Assembly: GCF_024505145.1 (NCBI RefSeq)
Contig: NZ_JANIAA010000010.1
Location: 124,001 to 188,000, forward strand
Direction: 5' to 3'
DNA length: 64,000 nucleotides
From: Streptomyces rugosispiralis
Lineage (GTDB): Bacteria; Actinomycetota; Actinomycetes; Streptomycetales; Streptomycetaceae
Shown here piece by piece: positions 27,099-35,882 of this stretch. The position numbers and the translations under genes were made by a program. Numbering within the stretch: the stretch's first letter is position 1; each line of letters starts with the position of its first letter. The notes beneath the pieces are model-generated. The model saw only the letters and a list, made by a program, of their open reading frames with translations, made no database searches and was not told the DNA's origin.

Positions 27099-27110
27099 GC
27101 ATTGTCGAAC
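27099..27110 (+). promoter_or_regulatory. Candidate GylR site upstream of gylR
   Basis: GCATTGTCGAAC, identical to 12 bp at 28032-28043 upstream of glpF. It sits just after a TAGTGT box (27090-27095) and 20 bp before the gylR ATG, suggesting autoregulation. Confidence 0.55.
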
Positions 27111-27129
27111 CGCAGTCAGGAGGTTGGCG

Positions 27130-27894
27130 ATGGCCCGGAACATCCAGTCGCTGGAGCGCGCCGCCGCGATGCTACGCCTGCTCGCCGGTGGTGAGCGACG
27201 TCTGGGACTGTCCGACATCGCCTCCACCCTGGGGCTGGCCAAGGGCACCGCGCACGGCATATTGCGCACCCTCCAGCAGGAGGGCTTCGTGGAGCAGGAC
27301 GAGGCGTCCGGCCGCTATCAGCTCGGCGCGGAGCTGCTGCGCCTGGGCAACAGCTATCTGGACGTGCACGAGCTGCGCGCCCGCGCCCTGGTGTGGACCG
27401 ACGACCTGGCCCGCTCCAGCGGCGAGAGCGTGTACCTGGGCGTGCTGCACCAGCGGGGCGTGCTGATCGTCCACCATGTCTTCCGGCCGGACGACAGCCG
27501 CCAGGTGCTGGAGGTCGGCGCGATGCACCCGCTGCACTCCACGGCGCTGGGCAAGGTGCTCTCCGCCTACGACCCGGTCGCGCACAGCGAGGTGACCGAG
27601 GCCGACCGTAAGGCGTTCACGCCCCGCACGGTGACCGGGGAGCGCGAGTTCGAGGGCGTGCTGGACCTGACCCGGGCGCGCGGCTGGGGCTGCGACGTGG
27701 AGGAGACCTGGGAGGGCGTGGCCTCCGTCGCGGCGCCCATCCACGACCGGCGCCGGCTGCCCGTGGGCGCGGTGGGCATAACGGGCGCGGTCGAGCGGGT
27801 GTGCGCGGACGGGGAGCTGCGCTCCGAGCTCGTGGCCGCCGTACGGGACTGTGCTCGCGCCGTCTCCCGGGACCTGGGCGCCCTGCGCTTCTGA
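27130..27894 (+). CDS. gylR: IclR-family glycerol operon regulator GylR
   Basis: 254 aa. The N-terminal winged HTH (SLERAAAMLRLLAGGERRLG, LSDIASTLGLAKGTAHGILR) is followed by an IclR effector domain (LHSTALGKVLSAYDP to GAVGITGAVERV). GylR represses the gyl operon and is induced by glycerol or glycerol-3-phosphate in S. coelicolor. The ATG at 27130 follows AGGAGG. It lies directly upstream of glpF-glpK-glpD in the same direction, with a shared putative operator in front of both units. Confidence 0.95.
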   Translation: MARNIQSLERAAAMLRLLAGGERRLGLSDIASTLGLAKGTAHGILRTLQQEGFVEQDEASGRYQLGAELLRLGNSYLDVHELRARALVWTDDLARSSGESVYLGVLHQRGVLIVHHVFRPDDSRQVLEVGAMHPLHSTALGKVLSAYDPVAHSEVTEADRKAFTPRTVTGEREFEGVLDLTRARGWGCDVEETWEGVASVAAPIHDRRRLPVGAVGITGAVERVCADGELRSELVAAVRDCARAVSRDLGALRF

Positions 27895-28031
27895 ACCGTG
27901 CCACCGCGTGCGGATTTGCCCCCATATCCCCGCATGACCTGCTTCATCACGGTTTCACATACGCACGATTTTTCCTTCACACGACCCTTGACGGGGTCTT
28001 CGGCGTGAAGAAAACTGCCGTTCATCGGTCG

Positions 28032-28056
28032 GCATTGTCGAACACCTGACGACAAT
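28032..28056 (+). promoter_or_regulatory. Candidate GylR operator upstream of glpF
   Basis: GCATTGTCGAAC (28032-28043), shared with the gylR promoter, is part of an inverted repeat ATTGTCG (28034-28040) / CGACAAT (28050-28056). A TATGGT -10-like box follows at 28063-28068, so binding would block the promoter. Confidence 0.6.
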
Positions 28057-28169
28057 ATTCGCTATGGTGGACTCGCCGCGGGCCGACCAACGCCCTCCCA
28101 CGAGGGCGCGGACCACCGGAGAGACCCGGGGGTTCGCCTTCCCCTGGACGAAGGACAAAGGAGTCGCGG

Positions 28170-28967
28170 GTGTCCAGCTCCGACATCTTCATCGGCGAGA
28201 CCATCGGTACCGCCGTTCTCATTCTGCTCGGCTGCGGTGTCGTCGCCGGCGTTGTCTTGAAGCAATCCAAGGCGTTCGAGGCCGGGTGGGTCGCCATCAC
28301 CCTCGGGTGGGGCTTCGCCGTGCTCACCGGCGCCTACATCTCCGCACCGCTCTCGGGGGCGCATCTGAACCCGGCGGTGACGATCGGCCTCGCCATCGAG
28401 GGCGGCGTCGAGTGGAGCAAGGTGCCCATCTACTTCCTCGGGCAGATGCTCGGCGCGGTGATCGGCGCTTCGCTGGTGTGGCTCGCCTACCTCGGCCACT
28501 TCCACGCCCATCTCACCGACCGCGAGATCGTCGGCGGACCGGGCGCCCAGGACACGGCGGCGGCGGACCGGCAGCAGCAGGCCACCGGCGCCGGCCCGGT
28601 GCTGGGCGTCTTCTCCACCGGCCCGGAGATCCGGAACGTCGGTCAGAACCTGGCCACCGAGATCATCGCCACGACCGTGCTGGTGCTCGCCATCCTCACC
28701 CAGGGGCTCAACGGCGACGGCAAGGGTCTCGGCGTCATCGGCGTCATGATCACCGCCTTCGTGGTGGTCGGCATCGGCCTCTCGCTCGGCGGCCCGACCG
28801 GTTACGCCATCAACCCGGCGCGTGACCTCGGCCCCCGGATCGCCCACGCCCTCCTGCCGCTGCCCAACAAGGGCGGCTCGGACTGGGGCTATGCCTGGAT
28901 CCCCGTAGTCGGCCCGCTCATCGGCGGCGCCATCGCCGGCGGGATCTACGAGATCGCCTTCGCCTAG
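28170..28967 (+). CDS. glpF: Glycerol facilitator GlpF (MIP family)
   Basis: 265 aa with six membrane segments and both pore motifs: NPA at 67-69 (SGAHLNPAVTIG) and NPARD at 215-219 (AINPARDLGPR). The Asp after the second NPA marks a glycerol facilitator rather than a water-only channel. A polar, Gln/Ala-rich loop (about residues 120-145) is longer than in E. coli GlpF. The start is GTG behind AAAGGAG. It is first in the glpF-glpK-glpD operon (gylCABX in S. coelicolor). Confidence 0.95.
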   Translation: MSSSDIFIGETIGTAVLILLGCGVVAGVVLKQSKAFEAGWVAITLGWGFAVLTGAYISAPLSGAHLNPAVTIGLAIEGGVEWSKVPIYFLGQMLGAVIGASLVWLAYLGHFHAHLTDREIVGGPGAQDTAAADRQQQATGAGPVLGVFSTGPEIRNVGQNLATEIIATTVLVLAILTQGLNGDGKGLGVIGVMITAFVVVGIGLSLGGPTGYAINPARDLGPRIAHALLPLPNKGGSDWGYAWIPVVGPLIGGAIAGGIYEIAFA

Positions 28968-29000
28968 TCCACCCCACCATTCGCAGGAGAGCAGCAGATC

Positions 29001-30548
29001 ATGACCGACACCCACACCACCAGCGCCTCGTCCCACGGCCAGGGACCGTTCATCGCGGCGATCGACCAGGGCACCACCTCCAGCCGCTGCATCGTCTTCG
29101 ACCGCGACGGCCGCATCGTCGCGGTCGACCAGAAGGAGCACGAGCAGATCTTCCCCAAGCCCGGCTGGGTGGAGCACAACGCCACCGAGATCTGGGAGAA
29201 CGTCAAGGAGGTGGTCGCCGGCGCCATCACCAAGGCCGAGATCACCGCCGTCGACGTCAAGGCGATCGGCATCACCAACCAGCGCGAGACCACCCTGCTG
29301 TGGGACAAGAACACCGGTGAGCCGGTGCACAACGCGATCGTCTGGCAGGACACCCGCACCGACGCCCTCTGTCGCGAGCTCGGCCGCAACGTCGGCCAGG
29401 ACCGCTTCCGCCGCGAGACCGGCCTCCCGCTGGCCTCGTACTTCGCCGGTCCCAAGATCCGCTGGCTGCTCGACAACGTCGAGGGGCTGCGCGAGCGGGC
29501 CGAGGCGGGCGACATCCTCTTCGGCACCATGGACTCCTGGGTCATCTGGAACCTCACCGGCGGGGTCAACGGCGGCGTGCACGTCACCGACGTCACCAAC
29601 GCCTCCCGCACCCTCCTGATGAACCTGCACACCCTGGACTGGGACGAGAAGATCCTGACCTCGATGGACATCCCGGCCGCCGTGCTGCCGCGGATACGCT
29701 CCTCCGCCGAGGTCTACGGGCACACGGCCGAGGGCGTCCTGGCGGGCGTGCCGGTCGCCTCCGCGCTCGGCGACCAGCAGGCGGCCCTGTTCGGCCAGAC
29801 CTGCTACTCCGAGGGCGAGGCCAAGTCCACCTACGGCACCGGCACCTTCCTGCTGATGAACACCGGCGAGAAGCCGGTCAACTCCTACAACGGGCTGCTG
29901 ACCACCGTCGGCTACCGGATCGGCGACGAGAAGCCGGTCTACGCCCTGGAGGGCTCGATCGCGGTCACCGGTTCGCTGGTGCAGTGGATGCGGGACCAGA
30001 TGGGCCTGATCAACAGCGCCGCCGAGATCGAGACCCTCGCGAGCTCGGTCGAGGACAACGGCGGCGCGTACTTCGTGCCCGCCTTCTCGGGCCTGTTCGC
30101 CCCGTACTGGCGGTCCGACGCGCGCGGTGTGATCGCGGGTCTGACCCGCTACGTCACCAAGGCGCACATCGCCCGTGCCGTGCTCGAGGCCACCGCCTGG
30201 CAGACCCGCGAGATCGTCGACGCGATGACCAAGGACTCCGGGGTCGAGCTCACCTCGCTCAAGGTCGACGGCGGTATGACCTCCAACAACCTCCTGATGC
30301 AGACCCTCTCGGACGCCCTGGACGCACCCGTGGTGCGCCCGATGGTCGCCGAGACCACCTGCCTCGGCGCCGCCTACGCCGCCGGTCTCGCCGTCGGCTT
30401 CTGGCCGGACACCGACGCCCTGCGCGCGAACTGGCGCCGGGCGGCCGAATGGACCCCCCGAATGGACGCGGACGTCCGCGACCGCGAGTACAAGAACTGG
30501 CTCAAGGCCGTGCAGCGGACCATGGGCTGGATCGAAGACGAGGAGTAA
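29001..30548 (+). CDS. glpK: Glycerol kinase GlpK
   Basis: 515 aa, FGGY family. It phosphorylates glycerol to glycerol-3-phosphate. Motifs: AIDQGTTSSRCIVFD near the N-terminus, GITNQRETTLLWD, GDQQAALFGQTCYSEGEAKS with TYGTG, and the C-terminal DGGMTSNNLLMQ. The ATG at 29001 is preceded by AGGAGAGCAGCAG. It ends 3 bp before glpD. Confidence 0.97.
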   Translation: MTDTHTTSASSHGQGPFIAAIDQGTTSSRCIVFDRDGRIVAVDQKEHEQIFPKPGWVEHNATEIWENVKEVVAGAITKAEITAVDVKAIGITNQRETTLLWDKNTGEPVHNAIVWQDTRTDALCRELGRNVGQDRFRRETGLPLASYFAGPKIRWLLDNVEGLRERAEAGDILFGTMDSWVIWNLTGGVNGGVHVTDVTNASRTLLMNLHTLDWDEKILTSMDIPAAVLPRIRSSAEVYGHTAEGVLAGVPVASALGDQQAALFGQTCYSEGEAKSTYGTGTFLLMNTGEKPVNSYNGLLTTVGYRIGDEKPVYALEGSIAVTGSLVQWMRDQMGLINSAAEIETLASSVEDNGGAYFVPAFSGLFAPYWRSDARGVIAGLTRYVTKAHIARAVLEATAWQTREIVDAMTKDSGVELTSLKVDGGMTSNNLLMQTLSDALDAPVVRPMVAETTCLGAAYAAGLAVGFWPDTDALRANWRRAAEWTPRMDADVRDREYKNWLKAVQRTMGWIEDEE

Positions 30549-30551
30549 GCA

Positions 30552-32165
30552 ATGACCACCCTGCAGAGCGTTCCGTCCTCCCTCGGAACGCACCCGGCTG
30601 CCGGTTCGAACCCGAGCCGAGCCGAAACCCGGGAACAGCTCTCCAAGGCGACGTACGACCTCCTGGTGATCGGCGGCGGCATCCTGGGCATCACCACTGC
30701 CTGGCACGCCGCGCAGTCCGGACTGCGGGTGGCGATGGTGGACGCCGGTGACTTCGCCGGCGCCACCTCCTCGGCCTCCTCCAAGCTGCTCCACGGCGGC
30801 CTGCGCTACCTCCAGACGGGCGCGGTCAAGCTGGTCGCCGAGAACCACTTCGAGCGGCGCGCGGTCTCCCGTACCGTCGCCCCGCACCTGTCCAACCCCC
30901 TCACCTTCTACCTGCCGGTCTACAAGGGCGGTCCGCACGGCGCGGCCAAGCTGGGCGCGGGCGTCTTCGCCTACTCGGCGCTCTCCGCCTTCCGCGACGG
31001 CGTCGGCCATGTGATAGGCGCCGAGCGGGCCGCGCGCGACGTCCCGGAGCTGCGCACCGAGGGCCTCAAGGCGGTCGCGGTCTACGGCGACGGCCAGATG
31101 AACGACAGCCGCATGGCCCTGATGACGGTCCGGGCGGCCGTGGAGGCGGGCGCCACCGTCCTCAACCACGCCGAGGTCGTCGGCCTGCGCAAGAACGACG
31201 GCCGGGTCGCCGGAGCCGAGCTGAAGGACCGCACCGACGGCACCGAGTTCGGGGTCAGCGCCCGTCTGGTGCTCAACGCCACCGGCCCCTGGGTGGACCA
31301 CCTGCGCCGGATGGAGGACCCGAACGCGGCCCCGTCGATCCGGCTGTCCAAGGGCGCGCACCTGGTCCTCAAGCGCACCTCCCCGTGGCGGGCGGCGCTG
31401 GCCACCCCGATCGACAAGTACCGCATCACCTTCGCCCTCCCCTGGGAGGACATGCTGCTGCTGGGCACCACGGACGAGGAGTTCGAGGGCGACCCGGCCG
31501 ATGTCGCGGTCAACGAGGCGGACATCTCCCAGATCCTGGACGAGGCGGCCTTCTCCATCCGCGACCAGCAGCTCTCCCGCGATCTGATCACCTACTCCTT
31601 CGCGGGGCTGCGGGTGCTGCCCGGCGGTCCGGGCGACACCGCCAAGGCCAAGCGGGAGACCGTGGTCACCGAGGGCAACGGCGGGATGCTCTCCATAGCC
31701 GGCGGCAAGTGGACCACCTTCCGCCACATCGGCCGCACCGTGATGCGGAAGCTGGCCGAGCTGCCGGGCCGTCCGCTCGCCGACGACATGGAGCCGGTCA
31801 AGCAGCTGCCCCGGCACATGCCGCTGCCGGGCCTGGCCAATCCGCACGCCGTCGAGCACCGGCTGCTGGTGGACGGCGGCACCCCCGGCCCGCGCATGGC
31901 CGCCGACACCGCCCGCCATCTGGCGACCCACTACGGCTCGCTCTCCTTCGACATCGCCCGGCTGGCCGGCGGCGACCCGGCGCTCGCGGAGCGGATCCAC
32001 CCGGACGCCCCGGAGATCTGGGCGCAGGTCGTCTACGCCCGGGACTACGAGTGGGCGCGCACGGCGGACGACGTCCTGCGCCGCCGCACCACCCTGACCA
32101 TCCGCGGCCTGGACTCCGAGGACATCCGGAGCCGGGTCGAGGATCTGCTGGCCAAGCGACCCTGA
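30552..32165 (+). CDS. glpD: Glycerol-3-phosphate dehydrogenase GlpD
   Basis: 537 aa, FAD-dependent and membrane-associated aerobic enzyme. It oxidises glycerol-3-phosphate to dihydroxyacetone phosphate and passes electrons to quinone. The FAD motif is YDLLVIGGGILGITTAWHAA (about residues 36-55), and SSASSKLLHGGLRYLQTG and SIAGGKWTTFRHIGRTVM are family signatures. The ATG at 30552 is 3 bp after the glpK stop, so the two are coupled. The operon ends at the strong terminator 32189-32238. Confidence 0.96.
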   Translation: MTTLQSVPSSLGTHPAAGSNPSRAETREQLSKATYDLLVIGGGILGITTAWHAAQSGLRVAMVDAGDFAGATSSASSKLLHGGLRYLQTGAVKLVAENHFERRAVSRTVAPHLSNPLTFYLPVYKGGPHGAAKLGAGVFAYSALSAFRDGVGHVIGAERAARDVPELRTEGLKAVAVYGDGQMNDSRMALMTVRAAVEAGATVLNHAEVVGLRKNDGRVAGAELKDRTDGTEFGVSARLVLNATGPWVDHLRRMEDPNAAPSIRLSKGAHLVLKRTSPWRAALATPIDKYRITFALPWEDMLLLGTTDEEFEGDPADVAVNEADISQILDEAAFSIRDQQLSRDLITYSFAGLRVLPGGPGDTAKAKRETVVTEGNGGMLSIAGGKWTTFRHIGRTVMRKLAELPGRPLADDMEPVKQLPRHMPLPGLANPHAVEHRLLVDGGTPGPRMAADTARHLATHYGSLSFDIARLAGGDPALAERIHPDAPEIWAQVVYARDYEWARTADDVLRRRTTLTIRGLDSEDIRSRVEDLLAKRP

Positions 32166-32188
32166 CCCCCGCGGGGCCGCCTTCCCAG

Positions 32189-32238
32189 GTCCGGGCGGCC
32201 GGGTGAGAGGAAACGTCTTCTCACCCGGCCGCCCGGAC
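32189..32238 (+). terminator. Strong terminator of the glycerol operon
   Basis: Perfect 20-bp inverted repeat 32189-32208 / 32219-32238 with a 10-nt loop, 24 bp after the glpD stop. It is the longest perfect looped stem seen in the window. Confidence 0.92.
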
Positions 32239-32241
32239 TGC

Positions 32242-32247
32242 TAGTTT
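32242..32247 (+). promoter_or_regulatory. Candidate -10 box for leader-peptide operon
   Basis: TAGTTT directly after the glycerol-operon terminator and 38 nt before the leader peptide ATG, in a locally AT-rich stretch. Confidence 0.4.
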
Positions 32248-32284
32248 GAAGCAGCAATCAATTCGAGGAGGGGGTGAGCGCGCG

Positions 32285-32374
32285 ATGTCCTACCAGGAGC
32301 ACGCCATCTCGCTCACCGCCCGCCGCCATATCGATCTGCACCGCGTCTCCAGCGCGATCTGTCAGGGCCGCTGA
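32285..32374 (+). CDS. Cysteine-type regulatory leader peptide (29 codons)
   Basis: A short ORF encoding MSYQEHAISLTARRHIDLHR plus nine residues VSSAICQGR. The core R-R-H-I-D-L-H-R-V-S-S-A-I-C is the hallmark of the actinobacterial putative leader peptides found upstream of sulfur uptake and cysteine genes, whose Cys codons are thought to sense charged tRNA-Cys (family knowledge). GAGGAGGGGG lies upstream. It is followed after 77 bp by an ABC transporter operon, so low cysteine probably raises expression of that operon through attenuation or translational coupling. Confidence 0.85.
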   Translation: MSYQEHAISLTARRHIDLHRVSSAICQGR

Positions 32375-32451
32375 CGGCTTCTCCGCCGCCCGGCCCTTTC
32401 TCTTTTCCGCATCCGCAGCTCTTTCGTTCCGTTCAGCCTGGAGACCTCCCC

Positions 32452-34056
32452 ATGCTCGGCTCACGCCGCGGTCATGCCGTTTTCGGCGTCATCACCGCTC
32501 TGTCCCTCGCCGCCACCGCCTGCTCCTCCTCCGGCGCGTCCGGCGCGGGGAGTTCCACCCCGCACTCCGGCGGCCGTCTGACCTTCGCCCTGGCCTCCGA
32601 CCCGATCTGCGTCGACCCGCAGCAGCAGGGCAACAACGACGCGCTCTACCCCGCCCGGCAGTTGGTGGACTCCCTCACCGACCAGGACCCGAGGACGGGG
32701 AAGATCGTGCCGTGGCTGGCCAGGAGCTGGGAGGTGAACAAGGACGCCACCACCTTCACCTTCCACCTCCGCCGCGGCGCCACCTTCAGCGACGGCACCC
32801 CGGTCGACGCCCGCGCGGTCAAGGACAACTTCGACGGCATCGTGCGGCTGGGGGCGAAGTCGGTGCTGGGCGCCAGCTATCTGGCCGGGTACGCGGGCAC
32901 GACCGTGGTCGGCGAGGACACCGCCCGGGTGCGGTTCAAGGAGCCCAACGCGCAGTTCCTCCAGGCCACGTCCACCTTCACACTCGGTCTGCTGGCCCGG
33001 TCGACCACCCGGCTCCCGGCGGCGAAGCGCTGCACCGACCACCTCGTGGGCTCCGGCCCGTTCACCCTCGTCGACTACACCCCGAACAAGTCGGTCGAGG
33101 AGCGCCGCCGCCCGGGCTACGCCTGGGGCTCGTCGCTGTGGCGCAAGAAGGGCCCGGCCTATCTGGAGCGCATCTCCTTCAAGGTGGTCCCCGAGTCCGG
33201 GGTGCGCACCGGCTCCCTCCAGTCCGGGCAGGCCGATGCCATCGGGGGCGTCGCGCCTAGTGACGAGGACGGGCTGAAGGGCACCGGCTTCACCCTGCTC
33301 AGCCGGGCCAACCCCGGTGTGCCGTTCGCCCTGACGGTCAACGCGGGCCGCCCCCTCACCCGGGACGCGAAGATCCGCGAGGCCATCCAGCTCGGGGTGA
33401 ACCGCCAGGAGGTGGTCGACACCGTCCTCAGCCGCCGCTACAAGCCGGCCACCAGCTCGCTCGCGTCCACCACCACCGCGTACAAGAACCTCGGCGACCG
33501 GCTGCGCCACTCCCCGGACCGGGCCCGGAAGCTGCTGGACGAGGCGGGCTGGAAGCCCGGACCCGGCGGCATCCGGGTCAAGGACGGCCGGAAGCTCTCC
33601 CTCAAGGTCGTCTGGGCCACCAACTTCGGCCCCAACCAGACCGCGCTGGAGCTGATCCAGCAGCAGCTGAAGAAGATCGGCGTCCAGCTCACCCTGAAGT
33701 CCCACTCCATCGGGGACTATGTCGAGGTCCGGCAGAAGGGCGACTACGACTACGCCTGGGGCAACACCACCCGCGTCGACCCCGACATCCTGCGCACCTC
33801 CTTCTCCGGCGAGGGCCTCAACCTCTCCCGGCTGCACGACCCCGCGCTCGACTCGGTGCTCGACCAGCAGTCGGCCACGGCCGACCCGGCACGGCGCGCG
33901 AAGTACGCCGCCCAGGCCCAGGCCCTGGTGGTGGAGAAGGGCTACCAGGTGCCGGTCTTCGAGCTCACCACCGTGATCGGCGTCGGGAAGAACGTCCACG
34001 ACCTGGACTTCGAGGCGTCCTCCCGGCTCCAGTTCCATGACACCTGGCTCTCCTGA
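32452..34056 (+). CDS. ABC transporter solute-binding lipoprotein (SBP_bac_5)
   Basis: 534 aa. Signal peptide with lipobox LAATAC (Cys24) in ITALSLAATACSSSGASG. SBP_bac_5 features include FHLRRGATFSDGTPVDARAV, REAIQLGVNRQEVVDTVLSR and YAWGNTTRVDPDILRTSFSG. It captures the substrate for the two permeases and the fused ATPase that follow. Given the leader peptide and the LLM oxygenase, the ligand is probably a sulfur-containing compound (inference). An ATG behind CTGGAGACC. Confidence 0.92.
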   Translation: MLGSRRGHAVFGVITALSLAATACSSSGASGAGSSTPHSGGRLTFALASDPICVDPQQQGNNDALYPARQLVDSLTDQDPRTGKIVPWLARSWEVNKDATTFTFHLRRGATFSDGTPVDARAVKDNFDGIVRLGAKSVLGASYLAGYAGTTVVGEDTARVRFKEPNAQFLQATSTFTLGLLARSTTRLPAAKRCTDHLVGSGPFTLVDYTPNKSVEERRRPGYAWGSSLWRKKGPAYLERISFKVVPESGVRTGSLQSGQADAIGGVAPSDEDGLKGTGFTLLSRANPGVPFALTVNAGRPLTRDAKIREAIQLGVNRQEVVDTVLSRRYKPATSSLASTTTAYKNLGDRLRHSPDRARKLLDEAGWKPGPGGIRVKDGRKLSLKVVWATNFGPNQTALELIQQQLKKIGVQLTLKSHSIGDYVEVRQKGDYDYAWGNTTRVDPDILRTSFSGEGLNLSRLHDPALDSVLDQQSATADPARRAKYAAQAQALVVEKGYQVPVFELTTVIGVGKNVHDLDFEASSRLQFHDTWLS

Positions 34057-34092
34057 GCGCCGTCCCGAACTCCGAAGAGCGAAAGCGAACCC

Positions 34093-35049
34093 ATGCCGCG
34101 CTACCTTGTGCAGCGGCTGCTCCAGGCGGTCTTCGTGCTGTGGGCGGCCTTCACCACCTCCTTCGTCGTGCTCTATCTGCTGCCCGGCGACCCGGTATCG
34201 ATCATGGCTTCCGGGGGCGGTGACACCAACGATGTGAGCCCCGGGCAGATCGCCGAGCTGAAGCGGGTCTACGGCTTCGACAAGCCGCTGATCGAGCAGT
34301 ACGGCGATCGGCTGTTCCACGCCCTCCAGGGCGACTTCGGGATCTCCGTCCAGAACGGTGACCCGGTCACCCGGCTGATCGCCGACCAGTTGCCCGCGAC
34401 CCTCCAGCTCACCTCGGCCGCGCTGCTGCTGGCCACGGCGGTGGGGGCGGGCGTCGCGCTGGCGGCCACCTACACCCGGCGGCGCTGGCTGCGGCAGGCC
34501 CTGCTGTCGCTGCCCGCGCTGGGCGTCTCGGCGCCGACCTTCTGGGTGGGCCTGATCCTCGTCCAGGTCGTGTCGTTCCGCTGGGGGCTGCTGCCCGCCA
34601 TCGGCAACGAGGGGTTCCAGAGCCTGATCCTGCCGGCGATAACCCTGGCCGTGCCCGCCTCCGCCGTGATCGCGCAGGTCTTCGCCAAGAGCCTGCGGAC
34701 CGCGCTGGCCGAGCCGTATGTGGAGACGGCGCTGGCGAAGGGGGCGAGCCGGCCGCGGGTGCACTTCGGGCACGCCCTGCGCAACGCCGCCGCCCCGCCG
34801 CTGACCGTGGCCGGAATGCTGGTCGGCAATCTGCTGGCGGGTTCGGTGATCGTGGAGACGGTGTTCTCCCGGACCGGTGTCGGCCGGGTCACCGCCACCG
34901 CCGTGACCGCCCAGGACATCCCGGTGGTGCAGGGTCTGGTGGTCTTCGGCGCCCTGGCCTTCGTACTCGCCAACCTGGCCGTGGACCTGATCATTCCGCT
35001 GCTCGATCCACGCATCACCGGCGCCGCGGCCCCGGCGGTGACCCGATGA
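34093..35049 (+). CDS. ABC transporter permease (DppB class)
   Basis: 318 aa with about six membrane segments. The N-terminus MPRYLVQRLLQAVFVLWAAF and the EAA loop (YVETALAKGASRPRVHFGHA followed by LRNA) are typical of DppB/OppB permeases. Its stop overlaps the next permease start (ATGA), showing translational coupling. Confidence 0.94.
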   Translation: MPRYLVQRLLQAVFVLWAAFTTSFVVLYLLPGDPVSIMASGGGDTNDVSPGQIAELKRVYGFDKPLIEQYGDRLFHALQGDFGISVQNGDPVTRLIADQLPATLQLTSAALLLATAVGAGVALAATYTRRRWLRQALLSLPALGVSAPTFWVGLILVQVVSFRWGLLPAIGNEGFQSLILPAITLAVPASAVIAQVFAKSLRTALAEPYVETALAKGASRPRVHFGHALRNAAAPPLTVAGMLVGNLLAGSVIVETVFSRTGVGRVTATAVTAQDIPVVQGLVVFGALAFVLANLAVDLIIPLLDPRITGAAAPAVTR

Positions 35050-35882
35050 GCCGCCGCCGCGCCGCCGCGCGGTTCTGGGTGCGCAGGCCCGGTCTGGTGG
35101 TGGCGGTGGCCGTGCTGGTGGTGACGCTCCTGGCGGCCTTCTTCCCCGCCCTGTTCACCGGGCGGGATCCGCTGTCGGGGGTGCCGGCCGAGCGGCTTCA
35201 GGCGCCCAGCCTCCACCATCTCTTCGGCACCGACCAGCTGGGCCGGGATCTGTTCTCGCGGGTGGTGCACGGCTCGGCGCTCTCGCTCAAGGCCACCTCG
35301 CTGGCCGTGGCGGTGGGCCTGGTCGCCGGTTCGGCGCTGGGGCTGACCGCGGGCTATGTGGGCGGGCTGCTCGACGACGCCCTGATGCGGATCGCCGACG
35401 TCCTGCTCGCCATCCCCAGCCTGCTGCTCTCCCTGGCCGTGGTGACCGCGCTCGGCTTCGGCACCGTCAAGGTGGCCGTCGCGGTGGGCGTGACCAGCGT
35501 GGCCGGCTTCGCCCGGATCATGCGGGCCGAGGTGCTGCGGGTGCGCGAGGCCACCTATGTCGAGGCGGCCCGGTCCTCGGGCTCGCGCCCGCTGTCGGTG
35601 CTGCTGCGGCATGTGCTGCCGAACGCCTCCGGGCCCGTACTGGTCTACGCGGCCGTCGAGTTCGGCACCGTGGTGCTCGCCGTCTCCGCGCTCAGCTTCC
35701 TGGGCTACGGGGCCGAACCACCGGCACCGGAGTGGGGCTCCCTGGTCTCCGGCGGCCGCGACTACCTCGCCACGGCATGGTGGCTCACCACCCTGCCGGG
35801 CCTGACCATCGCCGCCACCGTACTGGCCGCGGGACGGGTCTCCCGCGCGCTGGACGGCGAGGCGAAGGAGGCGTCCCGATGA
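35046..35882 (+). CDS. ABC transporter permease (DppC class)
   Basis: 278 aa. The N-terminal single membrane helix and the motif HHLFGTDQLGRDLFSRVVHG are typical of DppC/OppC. The EAA loop is TYVEAARSSGSRPLSVLLRH followed by VLPNA. It overlaps the upstream permease and the downstream ATPase by 4 bp each (ATGA). Confidence 0.94.
   Translation: MSRRRAAARFWVRRPGLVVAVAVLVVTLLAAFFPALFTGRDPLSGVPAERLQAPSLHHLFGTDQLGRDLFSRVVHGSALSLKATSLAVAVGLVAGSALGLTAGYVGGLLDDALMRIADVLLAIPSLLLSLAVVTALGFGTVKVAVAVGVTSVAGFARIMRAEVLRVREATYVEAARSSGSRPLSVLLRHVLPNASGPVLVYAAVEFGTVVLAVSALSFLGYGAEPPAPEWGSLVSGGRDYLATAWWLTTLPGLTIAATVLAAGRVSRALDGEAKEASR

Noticed and set aside
26892..27129. Possible B12, SAM or SAH riboswitch upstream of metH
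   Set aside because: I looked for the conserved B12-box and the SAH/SAM core sequences by eye and saw none. A covariance-model search (Rfam cobalamin, SAM-IV, SAH) would settle it.
28062..32000. A 1312-codon open frame on the minus strand across the whole gylR-glpF-glpK-glpD region
   Set aside because: It is antisense to three well-identified genes and has no domain or start signal. Long antisense frames arise from the high GC codon bias.
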